Shown: positions 15,259 to 24,081 of the stretch, one piece after another
Layout: every line of letters starts with the position of its first letter
How positions within the stretch are numbered: position 1 is the first letter of the stretch
Origin: Amycolatopsis acidicola
GTDB lineage: Bacteria; Actinomycetota; Actinomycetes; Mycobacteriales; Pseudonocardiaceae
NCBI RefSeq assembly: GCF_007713735.2
Contig: NZ_VMNW02000085.1
Location: forward strand, 1 to 38,852
DNA length: 38,852 bases
Reading direction: 5' to 3'
Position numbers and translations under genes: made by a program
Notes under the pieces: generated by a model
What the model was told of the DNA's origin: nothing
Databases searched by the model: none
What the model saw: only the letters and a program-made list of their open reading frames with translations

Positions 15259-16247
15259 GGGGTGCTCACTCCGGTTTTCCGGGCTCCCTCCGGGACTTCC
15301 GGATGGAGGCAGCGATAGGTGTGGCCGTTCTCCCCCTCCAGCGGGGGAAGTCCGGTGGCACAGTCGGCGGCGGCCTTCGGGCACCGGGTGCGGAAATTGC
15401 AGCCGCTGGGCGGGGCCGTGGCCGAGGGCACCGGGCCGGACAGCACGATCGGCTCGGCCACGTGCAGCAGACTCGGCGTGGCCGAAAACAGGGCGCGGGT
15501 GTAGGGATGCCGCGCCCGGTCCGGGATGTCGGCGGCCGGCGCCTCCTCGGCGATCCGGCCGAGGTACATCGTGACGATCCGGTCGCTCATCTTGCGCACG
15601 GTCTGGATGTCGTGCGACACGAACACCATCGCCAGCCCCAGCGCGTCCCGCAGATCCAGCAGCAGGTTCAGGATCTGCGCGCGCACCGACACGTCCAGCG
15701 CCGACGTCGGCTCGTCCGCCACCAGCAGTGAGGGGCGCAACGCCAGTGCCCGGGCGATCGCGACGCGCTGGCGCTGCCCGCCGGAAAGCTGCCCCGGCAC
15801 GGCATCCGCGACGCTGCGGGGCAGGCCCACCAGCGACATCAGCTCCCGCACGCGTTCGTCGCGCTCCGCCGCCGTGCCCTCGTCGTGCACGTCCAGCGGG
15901 TCGCGGATGATCCGGTGCACGGCGAGCCTGCGGTTCAGCGCCGTGGAGGAGTCCTGGAACACCATCCCGACGTCGCGCCCGAACATCCGCGCGCGCTGGG
16001 CCGCGGGCAGCTCCCACAGCGAGTCGCCGTGATAGCGCACGGTGCCCCGGGTCGGCTTTTGCAGGCCCACCATCACCTTCGCGAGCGTGGACTTCCCGCA
16101 GCCGGATTCGCCGACCACGCCGACGGTTTCGCCGGGATCGACCACGAGGCTCGCGTCGGTCAGCGCGAACACCTCGGCTCGCCCGAACAGTTTCGCCGAG
16201 CCGATCCGGTGCACCACATGGACCCCGTCGAGCTCCAGCAGGTTCAC
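15255..16247 (-). CDS. OppF/DppF-type ABC transporter ATPase
   Basis: A 330-residue ATP-binding subunit of a peptide/nickel-class importer. Walker A is GESGCGKS at 46-53, the signature is LSGGQRQRVAIARAL, and Walker B is LLVADEP followed by TSALDVSVRAQ. The C terminus has the oligopeptide-transporter extension with NFRTRCPKAAADC, whose cysteines in DppD/OppF relatives can bind an iron-sulfur cluster. The GTG start at 16247 overlaps the stop of the fused permease/ATPase gene by 4 bases. It should pair with the ATPase half of that fusion to energise uptake. Confidence 0.92.
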   Translation of the reverse strand: MNLLELDGVHVVHRIGSAKLFGRAEVFALTDASLVVDPGETVGVVGESGCGKSTLAKVMVGLQKPTRGTVRYHGDSLWELPAAQRARMFGRDVGMVFQDSSTALNRRLAVHRIIRDPLDVHDEGTAAERDERVRELMSLVGLPRSVADAVPGQLSGGQRQRVAIARALALRPSLLVADEPTSALDVSVRAQILNLLLDLRDALGLAMVFVSHDIQTVRKMSDRIVTMYLGRIAEEAPAADIPDRARHPYTRALFSATPSLLHVAEPIVLSGPVPSATAPPSGCNFRTRCPKAAADCATGLPPLEGENGHTYRCLHPEVPEGARKTGVSTP

Positions 16248-18181
16248 GCGCCCGCTCCCTTCGCCGCCACTTCCCTTGCGGTGGAAGCGGTTTCGGCCGG
16301 GAAATGGCAGGCGATGAGGTGGGTGAACCGGTCACCCACCCGCGCCGGCGGTTCCCGGTGGCAGATCTCGCCCGCGGCCGGGCAGCGGCCGGCGAACCGG
16401 CAGCCGGGCCCGAACTCGGCGGGCGAGGGTACGACGCCGCTGATCTGGGTCAGCCGCGCGTTGTTCTCTTCCAGCGACAGCACCGCGGACAGCAGCCCGC
16501 GGGTGTAGTGGTGCGCCGGTTCGCCGACGATCCGGCCGATGGTGCCCATTTCGGCGACCTGCCCGCCGTACATCACCACGACGCGGTCGGCCACCTCCGA
16601 AACCAGCGCGAGATCGTGCGAGACGAGGATGAGCGCGAACCCGAGCTCGTCCTTGAGCCGCAACAGGAGCGACATCACCTGCGCCTGCACGGTGACGTCG
16701 AGCGCGGTGGTCGGCTCGTCGGCCACGATCAGCTTGGGGTCGCGGGAAAGCGCCATCGCGATCAGCACGCGCTGGCGCTGCCCGCCGGACAGCTCGTGCG
16801 GGTAGGCCCGCAGTGTCCGTTGGGGATCGAGATTGACCAGCTCCAGCAGTTCGGTCGCGGTGCGGGTGCCGCCGCGCTTGAGGAACTGGCGCAGCTGCGC
16901 GTTGATCGTCATCGCCGGGTTCAGCGAGCTGAGCGCGTCCTGGTAGACCATCGCGATGTCGTGCCCGAGGTGCGCGCGGCGCTGCCGCGGGCTCAGCGCG
17001 AGCAGATCCCGGTTGGCGAAGCGGATCTGCCCGCCCACCCTGGCCGCGCCCGGTTGCAGTCCCATGATCGAGAGCCCGGTCAGGGACTTGCCGCAGCCAG
17101 ACTCGCCGATCAGCCCGAGCACCTCGCCGGACCGCACGCTGAAGGACACGTCGTCGATCACGTTCACGCCGTTGTGCGCGTTCTCGAAGGAAACCGTGAG
17201 GTGTTCGACGTCCAGCACCACCGGGTTTTCGCTGAGGTCACGGGCTTTGCGGGCCAGCCGCTCCCCCGCCTCCCGCAGCCCGGCGATCGGCAGTACCGGC
17301 GCGGTGTTCTCCGCGGCCTCCTCCAGCACGTCGGCCTCGGCCGCTTCGCCCGCCTTCCGGCTGCGCGCGGCCGGCGCGGCCCACGCGTCGGAAACGCCTT
17401 CGGACAGGATGTTCAGCGACAGCACGGTGAGCAGGATCAGGAGGCCGGGGAACAGGGTGGCCCACCAGCCGCCGATCAGCACCAGGTCCTTGCCGTCGGA
17501 CAGCACCGAGCCCCAGGACGGGTTCGGCGGCTGCACGCCGGCGCCGATGAACGACAGCGACGCCTCGAACACGATCGCGTCGGCCACCATCACGGTGCAG
17601 AACACCAGGATCGGCGCGGCGCAGTTGACCGCGACGTGCCGGGCGAGGATGAACCACCGCCGGGCGCCGATGATCCGCTCCGCGTCGACGTAGTCTTCGC
17701 CGTACTGGGCAAGGACGTTCGCCCGCACGACGCGGGCGATCGGCGGCACGTTGAGGAACCCGATCGCGAAGATCAGCACCGGCAGCCCGCGGCCGAACAC
17801 CGCGACCAGCACGGCGGCCAGCGCGATCCCGGGGAACGCCATGATCACGTCGAGCACGCGCATGATCAGCGCGTCCACGCCGCGTCGTCTGGCGGTCGCG
17901 GCGGCCGCGCCGGCGAGGGTGCCGACGATGAGCGCCGAGGCGATGGCCCCGAGGCCGATCGCCAGCGACCAGCGCGCGCCGTAGATGAGGCGGGTGAAGA
18001 TGTCGCGGCCGGACTGGTCGGTGCCGAACCAGTGCGACGCGCTCGGCCCGCCGCTGTCCGAGGAGAGCGCGTTGGGGTCGTGCGTGGTGACGAATGAGGC
18101 GAAGATCGCCGCCAGCACAAGGAGACCGAGGACCACGACGGCGATCCGCGAGGCCACGTTGAGCCGCTTGAACACGTTCAT
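16244..18181 (-). CDS. Fused OppC-type permease and OppD-type ATPase
   Basis: A 645-residue natural fusion. Residues 1-265 are an OppC/DppC permease: first membrane helix about 12-32, HWFGTDQSGRDIFTRLIYGAR at 50-70, and the EAA loop around 160-185 (YVDAERIIGARRWFILARHV). A polar Ala/Glu-rich linker spans about 266-318. Residues 319-645 are an OppD ATPase with Walker A GESGCGKS (359-366), LSGGQ (464-468), Walker B LIVADEP (484-490) and the GCRFAGRCP tail. From memory, sialic-acid ABC importers of the SatABCD / SiaEFGI type also have a permease-ATPase fusion. It overlaps oppB-like and oppF-like genes by 4 bases each, so the fusion is an intact reading frame in an intact operon. Confidence 0.92.
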   Translation of the reverse strand: MNVFKRLNVASRIAVVVLGLLVLAAIFASFVTTHDPNALSSDSGGPSASHWFGTDQSGRDIFTRLIYGARWSLAIGLGAIASALIVGTLAGAAAATARRRGVDALIMRVLDVIMAFPGIALAAVLVAVFGRGLPVLIFAIGFLNVPPIARVVRANVLAQYGEDYVDAERIIGARRWFILARHVAVNCAAPILVFCTVMVADAIVFEASLSFIGAGVQPPNPSWGSVLSDGKDLVLIGGWWATLFPGLLILLTVLSLNILSEGVSDAWAAPAARSRKAGEAAEADVLEEAAENTAPVLPIAGLREAGERLARKARDLSENPVVLDVEHLTVSFENAHNGVNVIDDVSFSVRSGEVLGLIGESGCGKSLTGLSIMGLQPGAARVGGQIRFANRDLLALSPRQRRAHLGHDIAMVYQDALSSLNPAMTINAQLRQFLKRGGTRTATELLELVNLDPQRTLRAYPHELSGGQRQRVLIAMALSRDPKLIVADEPTTALDVTVQAQVMSLLLRLKDELGFALILVSHDLALVSEVADRVVVMYGGQVAEMGTIGRIVGEPAHHYTRGLLSAVLSLEENNARLTQISGVVPSPAEFGPGCRFAGRCPAAGEICHREPPARVGDRFTHLIACHFPAETASTAREVAAKGAGA

Positions 18182-19137
18182 GACCGGCTCCGCAGGCGCG
18201 GGTTGACCAGCAGATAGAGCACGTCGACGACGAGGTTCACGAGCACGAAGATCACCGCGATGGTGATCACGAAGCCCTCGACCTTCGCCGTGTCGCCGTC
18301 GTTGACGGCCTGGATCATGTTCTGCCCCATTCCCGGCAGCGCGAACATCGTCTCGATCACCACCGCGCCCCCGAGCAGGTAGCCGATCCGGAGGCCGAGC
18401 ACGGTGAGCGGGTTGACCAGCGCGTTGCGCAATACGTTGCGCCCCACCACGACCACGGGCGGCAGGCCGCCGCCGCGCGCGGTGCGGACGTAGTCCTTGT
18501 CGAGTTCCTCGACCATCGACGTGCGGATGATCCGGGTCAGCTGCGCGGCGACCGGCAGCGCGAGCGCGATGGCCGGCAGCGTCAGCGAGTTGAGCCAGCC
18601 GGAGAACGAGTCGTTCGGGCTGACATAGCCGCTGGTCGGAAACCAGCCCTTACCGACCGCGAACCACTGCACCAGCAGCAGCGCGATCCAGAACGCGGGC
18701 GCGGCCACGCCGACGAGCGACACGATCCGGATGAGCTGGTCCGGCCAGCGGTCCCGGAACAGCGCCGAGGTGATCCCGAACAGCAGCCCCAGCACGACCG
18801 CGATGAGCAGGCCGAGCACCGTCAGCTGCACCGTGAGCGGCAGCGCGGTGGCGATCGTCTGCCCCACCGGCTCCTTCGTGATCACGCTGGTGCCGAAGTC
18901 GCCGTGCAGCAGATGCCACACGAAATGCACGTACCGCAAGGGAAGCGGATCGTTCAGCCCGTTCTGCTCACGGAAGGCGTCGAGCTGCTCCTGGCTGACG
19001 TTCGCCCCGTTGAACGCCGCGATCGCGGGGTCCACGGGCGCGAACCGCATCACGATGAACACGAACAGGATCACCCCGAGGAGCAGGGGGATCAGCGCGA
19101 GGACGCGCATGCCGAGCATGCGCAGCACCACGGTCAT
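18178..19137 (-). CDS. OppB/DppB-type permease
   Basis: A 319-residue membrane subunit of the same importer. It has six predicted helices, an N-terminal OppB signature (LIPLLLGVILFVFIVMRFAP), the periplasmic segment GLNDPLPLRYVHFVWHLLHG, and the EAA loop DYVRTARGGGLPPVVVVGRN. The start ATG 19137 overlaps the stop of the binding-protein gene by 4 bases, and its stop overlaps the fused permease/ATPase start by 4 bases. The tight coupling suggests a fixed stoichiometry with the fusion protein. Confidence 0.93.
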   Translation of the reverse strand: MTVVLRMLGMRVLALIPLLLGVILFVFIVMRFAPVDPAIAAFNGANVSQEQLDAFREQNGLNDPLPLRYVHFVWHLLHGDFGTSVITKEPVGQTIATALPLTVQLTVLGLLIAVVLGLLFGITSALFRDRWPDQLIRIVSLVGVAAPAFWIALLLVQWFAVGKGWFPTSGYVSPNDSFSGWLNSLTLPAIALALPVAAQLTRIIRTSMVEELDKDYVRTARGGGLPPVVVVGRNVLRNALVNPLTVLGLRIGYLLGGAVVIETMFALPGMGQNMIQAVNDGDTAKVEGFVITIAVIFVLVNLVVDVLYLLVNPRLRSRS

Positions 19138-20726
19138 GCCGGCTTGGCCTGGTTGACGTAGATGCCCGGGTAGCCCTGCGCCCGCACACCGGTGATCTTC
19201 TTGCCGTCCCAGGCGGTGCCGAGCTGGGTGAAGACCACCGGGTAGATCACGGCCTGCTCGGAGATCATGTCCAGCAGCTGCTTGGTAAGCGCTTTCCGCT
19301 GGGTTTCGTCCGTGGTGGTGGCGGCCTGGTCCTGCAGCGCCAGCAACGCGGTGGACTCCGGCCCGGTCCAGCGCGCGTAGGTCTTCATCATGACCGAGCC
19401 GTCGTTGTAGTAGTAGCGGGTGAGCAGGTCGGCGTCGTTGCCGAACTGCTGCGGGTTGTTGGTGGTGGCGACGACCTGGAAGTCGTTGCCGGCGTCCAGT
19501 TTGGAGAACAGCGCCTTGGTGTCCTGGGAGTCCAGCGTGGTCCGCACGCCGATCGCGTCCCAGCCCTCCTTGATCACCTTCACGCAGTCGTTGACGAGCG
19601 AGGTGTTCGTGGTGGACAGGGTGATGTCCAGCGACGTGATTCCGGCCTGGCGCAACAGATCCCTGGCCTTGTCCGGGTTGTAGGCGAAGTCGTTGGCCGC
19701 GGGCTGCGATGCGGGCAGCTTCGGGTTGATGAACGAGGTGGCCGGGGTGCCCGCGCCCTTGAGCCCGATCTGGACCATCTTCTGGCCGTCGATCGCGTAG
19801 TGCAGGGCCTGGCGGACGCGCTTGTCGCCGAAGGGGGCGTGCGCGGTGTTGAACAGCAGGAACAGGTTGTTGCCGCCGTCGGCGAATTCCACCGTGCGGC
19901 CGGCACTCCGCAGCTGGTCGGCGTTCGCGGCCGGGATGTTCTCCACGATCTGCGCTTCGGGGCTGGCGCCGGAGATGGCGGCCACGCGCGGCGCGGCGTC
20001 CACGATCGACTTCCAGACCATCTTGTCGTACGCGGCCGGGCGCGGGCCGTTGTACTGCGCGAACTTCTCGAACGAGGTGTGGCTCAGCGCCGCCTGCTCG
20101 GTCACCTGGTACGGCCCCGACCCGACGACCTTGCCCGCGACGGCGTCGGCCCACTTCCCGTCGTAGACGTGTTTCGGCACGATCTTGACGGTCTGGATCC
20201 GTTGCAGCGCATAGGGGAACGGCGCCTTGAGCACGAACTCCACCGAGCGGTCCCCGGTCTTGCGCACCTCCCGCAGCCAGTGCGCGAGGAAGCCGCGGAC
20301 GAGCACGTTCTCCTTGGGGTCCAGCGCGCGGGCGAAGGTGAACACGACGTCGTCGGCGAGGACGTCGGTGCCGTCGTGCCATTTCGCGCCGTCGCGCAGG
20401 TCGAACGCGATGCTGGTGCCGCTGACGTCGGACGGCAGTGCCTTCGCCAGCCCGGCGAACGGTTCGCGGGTGATCGGGTCGCCCTCCACCAGCGACTCGT
20501 AGACGTGCAGGTTCGCCGCCATCGAGAAGGCGGACGCGGTCTGCAGCGGGTCCCAGGTCTGGTTGTTCCCGTAGCCGATCACGGCGGTGAGCAGGCCGGT
20601 GGAGTTCCCCGTCGTGTTCGTCGACGCGGGCCCGCCGCTGCAGGCCGCGAGGGTGCTCGAGAACGCGGTGGCGGCGCCGGCCAGCGCGGAGTAGCGCAAC
20701 AGAGAGCGCCGGGTGATGGGGGACAT
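19134..20726 (-). CDS. Family-5 extracellular solute-binding lipoprotein
   Basis: A 530-residue SBP_bac_5 protein that captures the substrate outside the membrane. The leader has twin arginines (TRRSLLRY, Arg6-Arg7) and a lipobox LAAC with Cys29, so a Tat-exported lipoprotein is likely. SIAFDLRDGAKWHDGTDVLADDVVFTF is the family signature (split here as 105-131), and VRQALHYAIDGQKM is the second. Family-5 proteins bind peptides, nickel, oligosaccharides and, in SatA/SiaE-type systems, sialic acid. It is the first gene of the operon, and AGGAG precedes the ATG. Confidence 0.93.
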   Translation of the reverse strand: MSPITRRSLLRYSALAGAATAFSSTLAACSGGPASTNTTGNSTGLLTAVIGYGNNQTWDPLQTASAFSMAANLHVYESLVEGDPITREPFAGLAKALPSDVSGTSIAFDLRDGAKWHDGTDVLADDVVFTFARALDPKENVLVRGFLAHWLREVRKTGDRSVEFVLKAPFPYALQRIQTVKIVPKHVYDGKWADAVAGKVVGSGPYQVTEQAALSHTSFEKFAQYNGPRPAAYDKMVWKSIVDAAPRVAAISGASPEAQIVENIPAANADQLRSAGRTVEFADGGNNLFLLFNTAHAPFGDKRVRQALHYAIDGQKMVQIGLKGAGTPATSFINPKLPASQPAANDFAYNPDKARDLLRQAGITSLDITLSTTNTSLVNDCVKVIKEGWDAIGVRTTLDSQDTKALFSKLDAGNDFQVVATTNNPQQFGNDADLLTRYYYNDGSVMMKTYARWTGPESTALLALQDQAATTTDETQRKALTKQLLDMISEQAVIYPVVFTQLGTAWDGKKITGVRAQGYPGIYVNQAKPA

Positions 20727-20770
20727 GACTTTCTCCTGACTTCGTCGTCACCAGGGAGAGGTCCGCGTAG

Positions 20771-20793
20771 ATGTAGGACGTAGGACGTCCCAT
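20771..20793. promoter_or_regulatory. Candidate operator of the sialidase/transporter operon
   Basis: ATGTAGGACGTAGGACGTCC plus CAT contains a tandem GTAGGAC-GTAGGAC followed by GTCC, with the perfect core GGACGTCC and outer ATG...CAT ends. It lies about 5-27 bases downstream of the predicted transcription start, where a bound repressor would block the operon. The form suits a GntR or similar dimeric regulator; no such regulator gene lies in the window. Confidence 0.55.
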
Positions 20794-20804
20794 GACCTGG
20801 CCGA

Positions 20805-20833
20805 ACTTTAGGACCCGATCTCCGGCCGGTCAA
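20805..20833 (-). promoter_or_regulatory. Promoter of the sialidase/transporter operon
   Basis: Read on the minus strand, TTGACC (20833-20828) is followed after exactly 17 bases by TAAAGT (20810-20805). This is a good sigma-70-type promoter. Transcription would start near 20798, leaving a leader of about 70 bases before the ATG at 20726. Confidence 0.65.
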
Positions 20834-21127
20834 GAGGTCCTCGCGAATTGCCGAAACTCCCCTGTCACCCCGAAGAAACCACCCGGCGGCAACCGTGGGC
20901 GGCGGGCAGCGGAAACTCTTCGACTGGATGAGCCACTGGTCCGCCAACGTCGGACGACCCAGGAGTGCCTTCACGCAGCTTTAACACCGGCCGCATTGAC
21001 GCCCTGGGCGGGCGCGCTTCAAGATTTCAGGAAAGCACTTCGTATCGGCCGATGCGCGAACAAGAATCCGGCTCAACGGCGAGCGGAAAGCGGTTTCCCC
21101 GACCACTCCCCCGCGAGGTGCCTCTCG
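20834..21127. other. Divergent spacer upstream of the NCS1 permease
   Basis: About 290 bases between the operon promoter and the permease start. It contains a possible plus-strand promoter, TTGACG at 20996-21001 and CAAGAT at 21020-21025 with an 18-base spacer. GAGG at 21115-21118 is a good ribosome binding site 9 bases before the ATG at 21128. The sequence is less GC-rich than the surrounding genes. I see no gene or RNA structure in it. Confidence 0.5.
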
Positions 21128-22795
21128 ATGTCCGATACAGTCGAAACACCCCCGACGACCGCGACGGCCGGCACGCGCCGGTACAACCGCTGGGCTCGCA
21201 ACAGCACGCTCGAGGACTACTCACTTCGTTACGCGCCAAGGTCTTTCCGGCGGTGGTCGCCATACGTCGTGGCGACCACGGCGCTCGGCGGAATCGCTTA
21301 TCTCGCCGATTTCGCGATCGGCGGCTCGATCGCGATCACGCACGGGTTCGCGAGCGCGGTCACCGCGATTCTCGTCGCCGCGGTGGTCATCTTCGTGACC
21401 GGGGTGCCGATTTCCTATTATTCGGCGAAATACGCGATCGACATGGATCTGCTCACCCGCGGCGCCGGTTTCGGCTACCTCGGCTCCACGCTGACCTCGC
21501 TGATCTACGCGAGCTTCACGTTCATCTTCTTCGCGCTCGAGGGCTCGATCATGGCGCAGGCCTTCGAACTCGGCCTGCACATCCCGCTCGCGCTCGGCTA
21601 CCTGATCGCGTCGCTGATCATCATCCCGCTCGTGGTCTTCGGGATGACCGCGCTGTCCAGACTGCAGGTGTGGACGCAGCCGGTGTGGCTGGTGCTGATG
21701 TTCGCGCCGTTCGTCTCGATCGCGATCATCGATCCCGGCAAGTACTCGGAGTGGACGTCGTTCGCGGGCAACTCCACCACCGGCTCGTCGGTCAGCCTGC
21801 TCGGCGTCGGACTCGGGGCCGGTGTCGCGCTCTCGCTGATCGCGCAGATCGGCGAGCAGGTGGACTATCTGCGCTTCATGCCGGACAAGACCGCGGCGAA
21901 CGGGAAACGCTGGTGGGCCGCGGTGCTCGCGGCGGGCCCCGGCTGGGTCGTGCTCGGCGCGTTCAAACAGCTCGGCGGCGCGTTCCTGGCGTTCTACGTG
22001 GCCGACGAGGTCGGGCTCGTCAAGGCGGGCGAACCGATCGAGCAGTTCCTCGCCGGGTTCAAGACGTTCATGCCGCCCTGGCTCGCGCTGACCGTCGCGA
22101 CGTTCTTCGTCGTGCTCTCCCAGATCAAGATCAACGTCACGAACGCCTACTCCGGATCGCTGTCCTGGTCGAACTTCTTCTCCCGGCTGCTGCACCGCCA
22201 TCCCGGCCGGGTGGTGTGGATCTTCCTCAACGTCGGGATCTCCCTGGCACTGATGGAGTTCGGCGTGTTCGCCTTCCTCAACTCCGTGCTCGGGTTCTAC
22301 TCCAACGTGGCGATCGCGTGGATCGGCGCGGTGACCGCGGATCTCGTGGTGAACAAGCCGCTCGGGCTCAGCCCGTCCTACATCGAGTTCAAGCGCGCGC
22401 ATCTGTACAACTTCAACCCGGTCGGCTTCGGCTCGATGCTCGTGGCCTCCGCGGTGTCGATCCTGGCCTTCTTCGGCGTGTTCGGCGAAACCGCGCAGGC
22501 GTTCTCGCCGTTCATCGCGATCGTGCTGGCCTTCGTGCTCTCCCCCGCGCTCGCGCTCGTCACGAAGGGCAAGTACTACATCGCCCGGCCGGACGAACAG
22601 GCCGAACCGCTGATGACGGACGGTGTGCTTTCCGGCGCGACGTCCGGATGCGTGGTGTGCGAGGAGACCTTCGAACGGCCCGACATCGTGAGCTGCCCGT
22701 TCCACTCCGGGGCGGTGTGTTCGCTGTGCTGCAGCCTGGAAAGCGCCTGCCACGACGCGTGCAAACAGCCCGCTTTCCTCGGCATGCCACGCTGA
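21128..22795 (+). CDS. NCS1-family purine/cytosine-type permease with Cys-rich tail
   Basis: A 555-residue membrane protein. Residues about 15-490 form a 12-helix nucleobase:cation symporter (NCS1) core, with YNRWARNSTLEDYSLRYAPR leading into helix 1 and helices that include LGGIAYLADFAIGG and FGYLGSTLTSL. The substrate is unknown. After the last helix a tail carries eight cysteines and two histidines (C508, C511, C523, H526, C531, C534, C535, C541, H542, C545), including SLCCSLESACHDACK, which looks metal-binding and is not part of ordinary NCS1 carriers. From memory, a similar CSLCCSL-x-x-x-CHD motif occurs in proteobacterial sensor kinases fused to NCS1-like transporters. ATG at 21128 has GAGG 9 bases upstream. 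Confidence 0.88.
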   Translation: MSDTVETPPTTATAGTRRYNRWARNSTLEDYSLRYAPRSFRRWSPYVVATTALGGIAYLADFAIGGSIAITHGFASAVTAILVAAVVIFVTGVPISYYSAKYAIDMDLLTRGAGFGYLGSTLTSLIYASFTFIFFALEGSIMAQAFELGLHIPLALGYLIASLIIIPLVVFGMTALSRLQVWTQPVWLVLMFAPFVSIAIIDPGKYSEWTSFAGNSTTGSSVSLLGVGLGAGVALSLIAQIGEQVDYLRFMPDKTAANGKRWWAAVLAAGPGWVVLGAFKQLGGAFLAFYVADEVGLVKAGEPIEQFLAGFKTFMPPWLALTVATFFVVLSQIKINVTNAYSGSLSWSNFFSRLLHRHPGRVVWIFLNVGISLALMEFGVFAFLNSVLGFYSNVAIAWIGAVTADLVVNKPLGLSPSYIEFKRAHLYNFNPVGFGSMLVASAVSILAFFGVFGETAQAFSPFIAIVLAFVLSPALALVTKGKYYIARPDEQAEPLMTDGVLSGATSGCVVCEETFERPDIVSCPFHSGAVCSLCCSLESACHDACKQPAFLGMPR

Positions 22796-22965
22796 GCTGG
22801 GCAAACGTGGAACGGCACCCGGCGCCGGGTCTCGGCCCGGGACAAAGGAGTCAGCCCGGCGACGAGTGCCTTCCTCTAGGCTGAATGATCGAAATCGTCA
22901 CGGAAACGAACGCGCGTTGCACTTTCGGTGTACTTGAACCCGCTTTCCCACGTTAACCTCGAAGG

Positions 22966-24060
22966 GTGGCAGCCGGGGAGGGAACCGAGGTCGCCGCGAC
23001 AGCGCACCACTGGAGCGGGCGCGAAGCGCGGTTGCTTCGCCATGCCCTCCGCCTGTCCGTCCGCGCGTACGCCGCTTATCTCGGCGTCGCCGCCCGCACG
23101 GTCGCGAAATGGGAGGCCGGCGGCACCGGCACCGTGCCGAGGCCGGACACGCAGGCCATCCTCGACACCGCGCTGGCCAGGGCCGACGACGACGCGCGCC
23201 GCCGGTTCGATCTCCTGCTGCGCCAGGCCACCGGCGCGCAACCCCCACCGCCCCAGGCCGGCGGGTACGACTACGAGGCCTGGGCCGACGACCTCGACCG
23301 CACGATGGTCTCCCTCGGCCGCCAGGAATTCCCGCTCGCGCGCACGCTGATCGACCGCTGGCTGCGCCGATACCAGCCCAACAGCAACGACACCCGTGGC
23401 ATGGACCTCTACGGCCGCACGCTGCGGATGCTCGGCGAAGTGCTGCAGGATCAAGGCGTCATCCAAGGCCCGCTCTCGGCACAGCAGAGTTACCGGCACG
23501 CGCTGCGGGTGTTCAGCGAGCTCGGCATGCCGCGGCGGGTCGCGCAGCTGGAACTGAAGCTCGTGGTGCTGGACGAAATGTCCGGCAGGCTGGAATCGGC
23601 GGCGCGGCAGTACGAATCCCTGACCGCCGATGAACGACTGTCCGAACACGACCGCACCAAGGCGCGGTTGTGGGTCGGCACGGCGTTGAGCAAAAAGGGA
23701 CTCACCGGTCAGGCCGTGAATCACATCGTGCCCGCGATCCGCGGTTTCGAGCGGCTGGAAGAACCGTCGGACTGGTCGATCGCGCACCAGAAACTCGCGC
23801 TCGCGCACCGCGGCGCCGACGATCTCGCCGCGGCCACCGAAGCGATCGAAATAGCGTTGGCGCACAAAGTGAGCGACACCCCGCTGCAACGCGTCCGGCT
23901 CAACACCGCGTACGCGCACATCCTGCTTTCCGACCAGGCGAACACGGACGCCGGAATTCGGCTTCTCGACCAGTGCGCGCACATTTCCCGGCAATTCGGC
24001 CTCCGCCACCAGCTGAACAGTATCGACGGTATCCGGCTCGCGTTCGAGCGTCAGGCCTGA
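22966..24060 (+). CDS. HTH (XRE-like) regulator with TPR-like repeats
   Basis: A 364-residue protein. Residues about 18-60 form a Cro/XRE-type helix-turn-helix (LLRHALRLSVRAYAAYLGVA, then RTVAKWEAGG), a form common in actinomycete regulators. Residues about 110-360 are helical pairs resembling tetratricopeptide repeats, seen in PXO/Rgg-like and Streptomyces regulators that sense a peptide or protein partner. GTG 22966 is the annotated start, but its GAAGG abuts the codon, so the transcript may be leaderless or the start may differ. It lies 21 bases before the YdcF-like gene, probably the same operon. Confidence 0.8.
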   Translation: MAAGEGTEVAATAHHWSGREARLLRHALRLSVRAYAAYLGVAARTVAKWEAGGTGTVPRPDTQAILDTALARADDDARRRFDLLLRQATGAQPPPPQAGGYDYEAWADDLDRTMVSLGRQEFPLARTLIDRWLRRYQPNSNDTRGMDLYGRTLRMLGEVLQDQGVIQGPLSAQQSYRHALRVFSELGMPRRVAQLELKLVVLDEMSGRLESAARQYESLTADERLSEHDRTKARLWVGTALSKKGLTGQAVNHIVPAIRGFERLEEPSDWSIAHQKLALAHRGADDLAAATEAIEIALAHKVSDTPLQRVRLNTAYAHILLSDQANTDAGIRLLDQCAHISRQFGLRHQLNSIDGIRLAFERQA

Positions 24061-24081
24061 ACGGGATCGGTACCGGAAGGA

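Noticed and set aside
22817..22830. ACCCGGCGCCGGGT palindrome after the permease as a terminator
   Set aside because: A continuous palindrome with no loop; too weak to call in this GC content.
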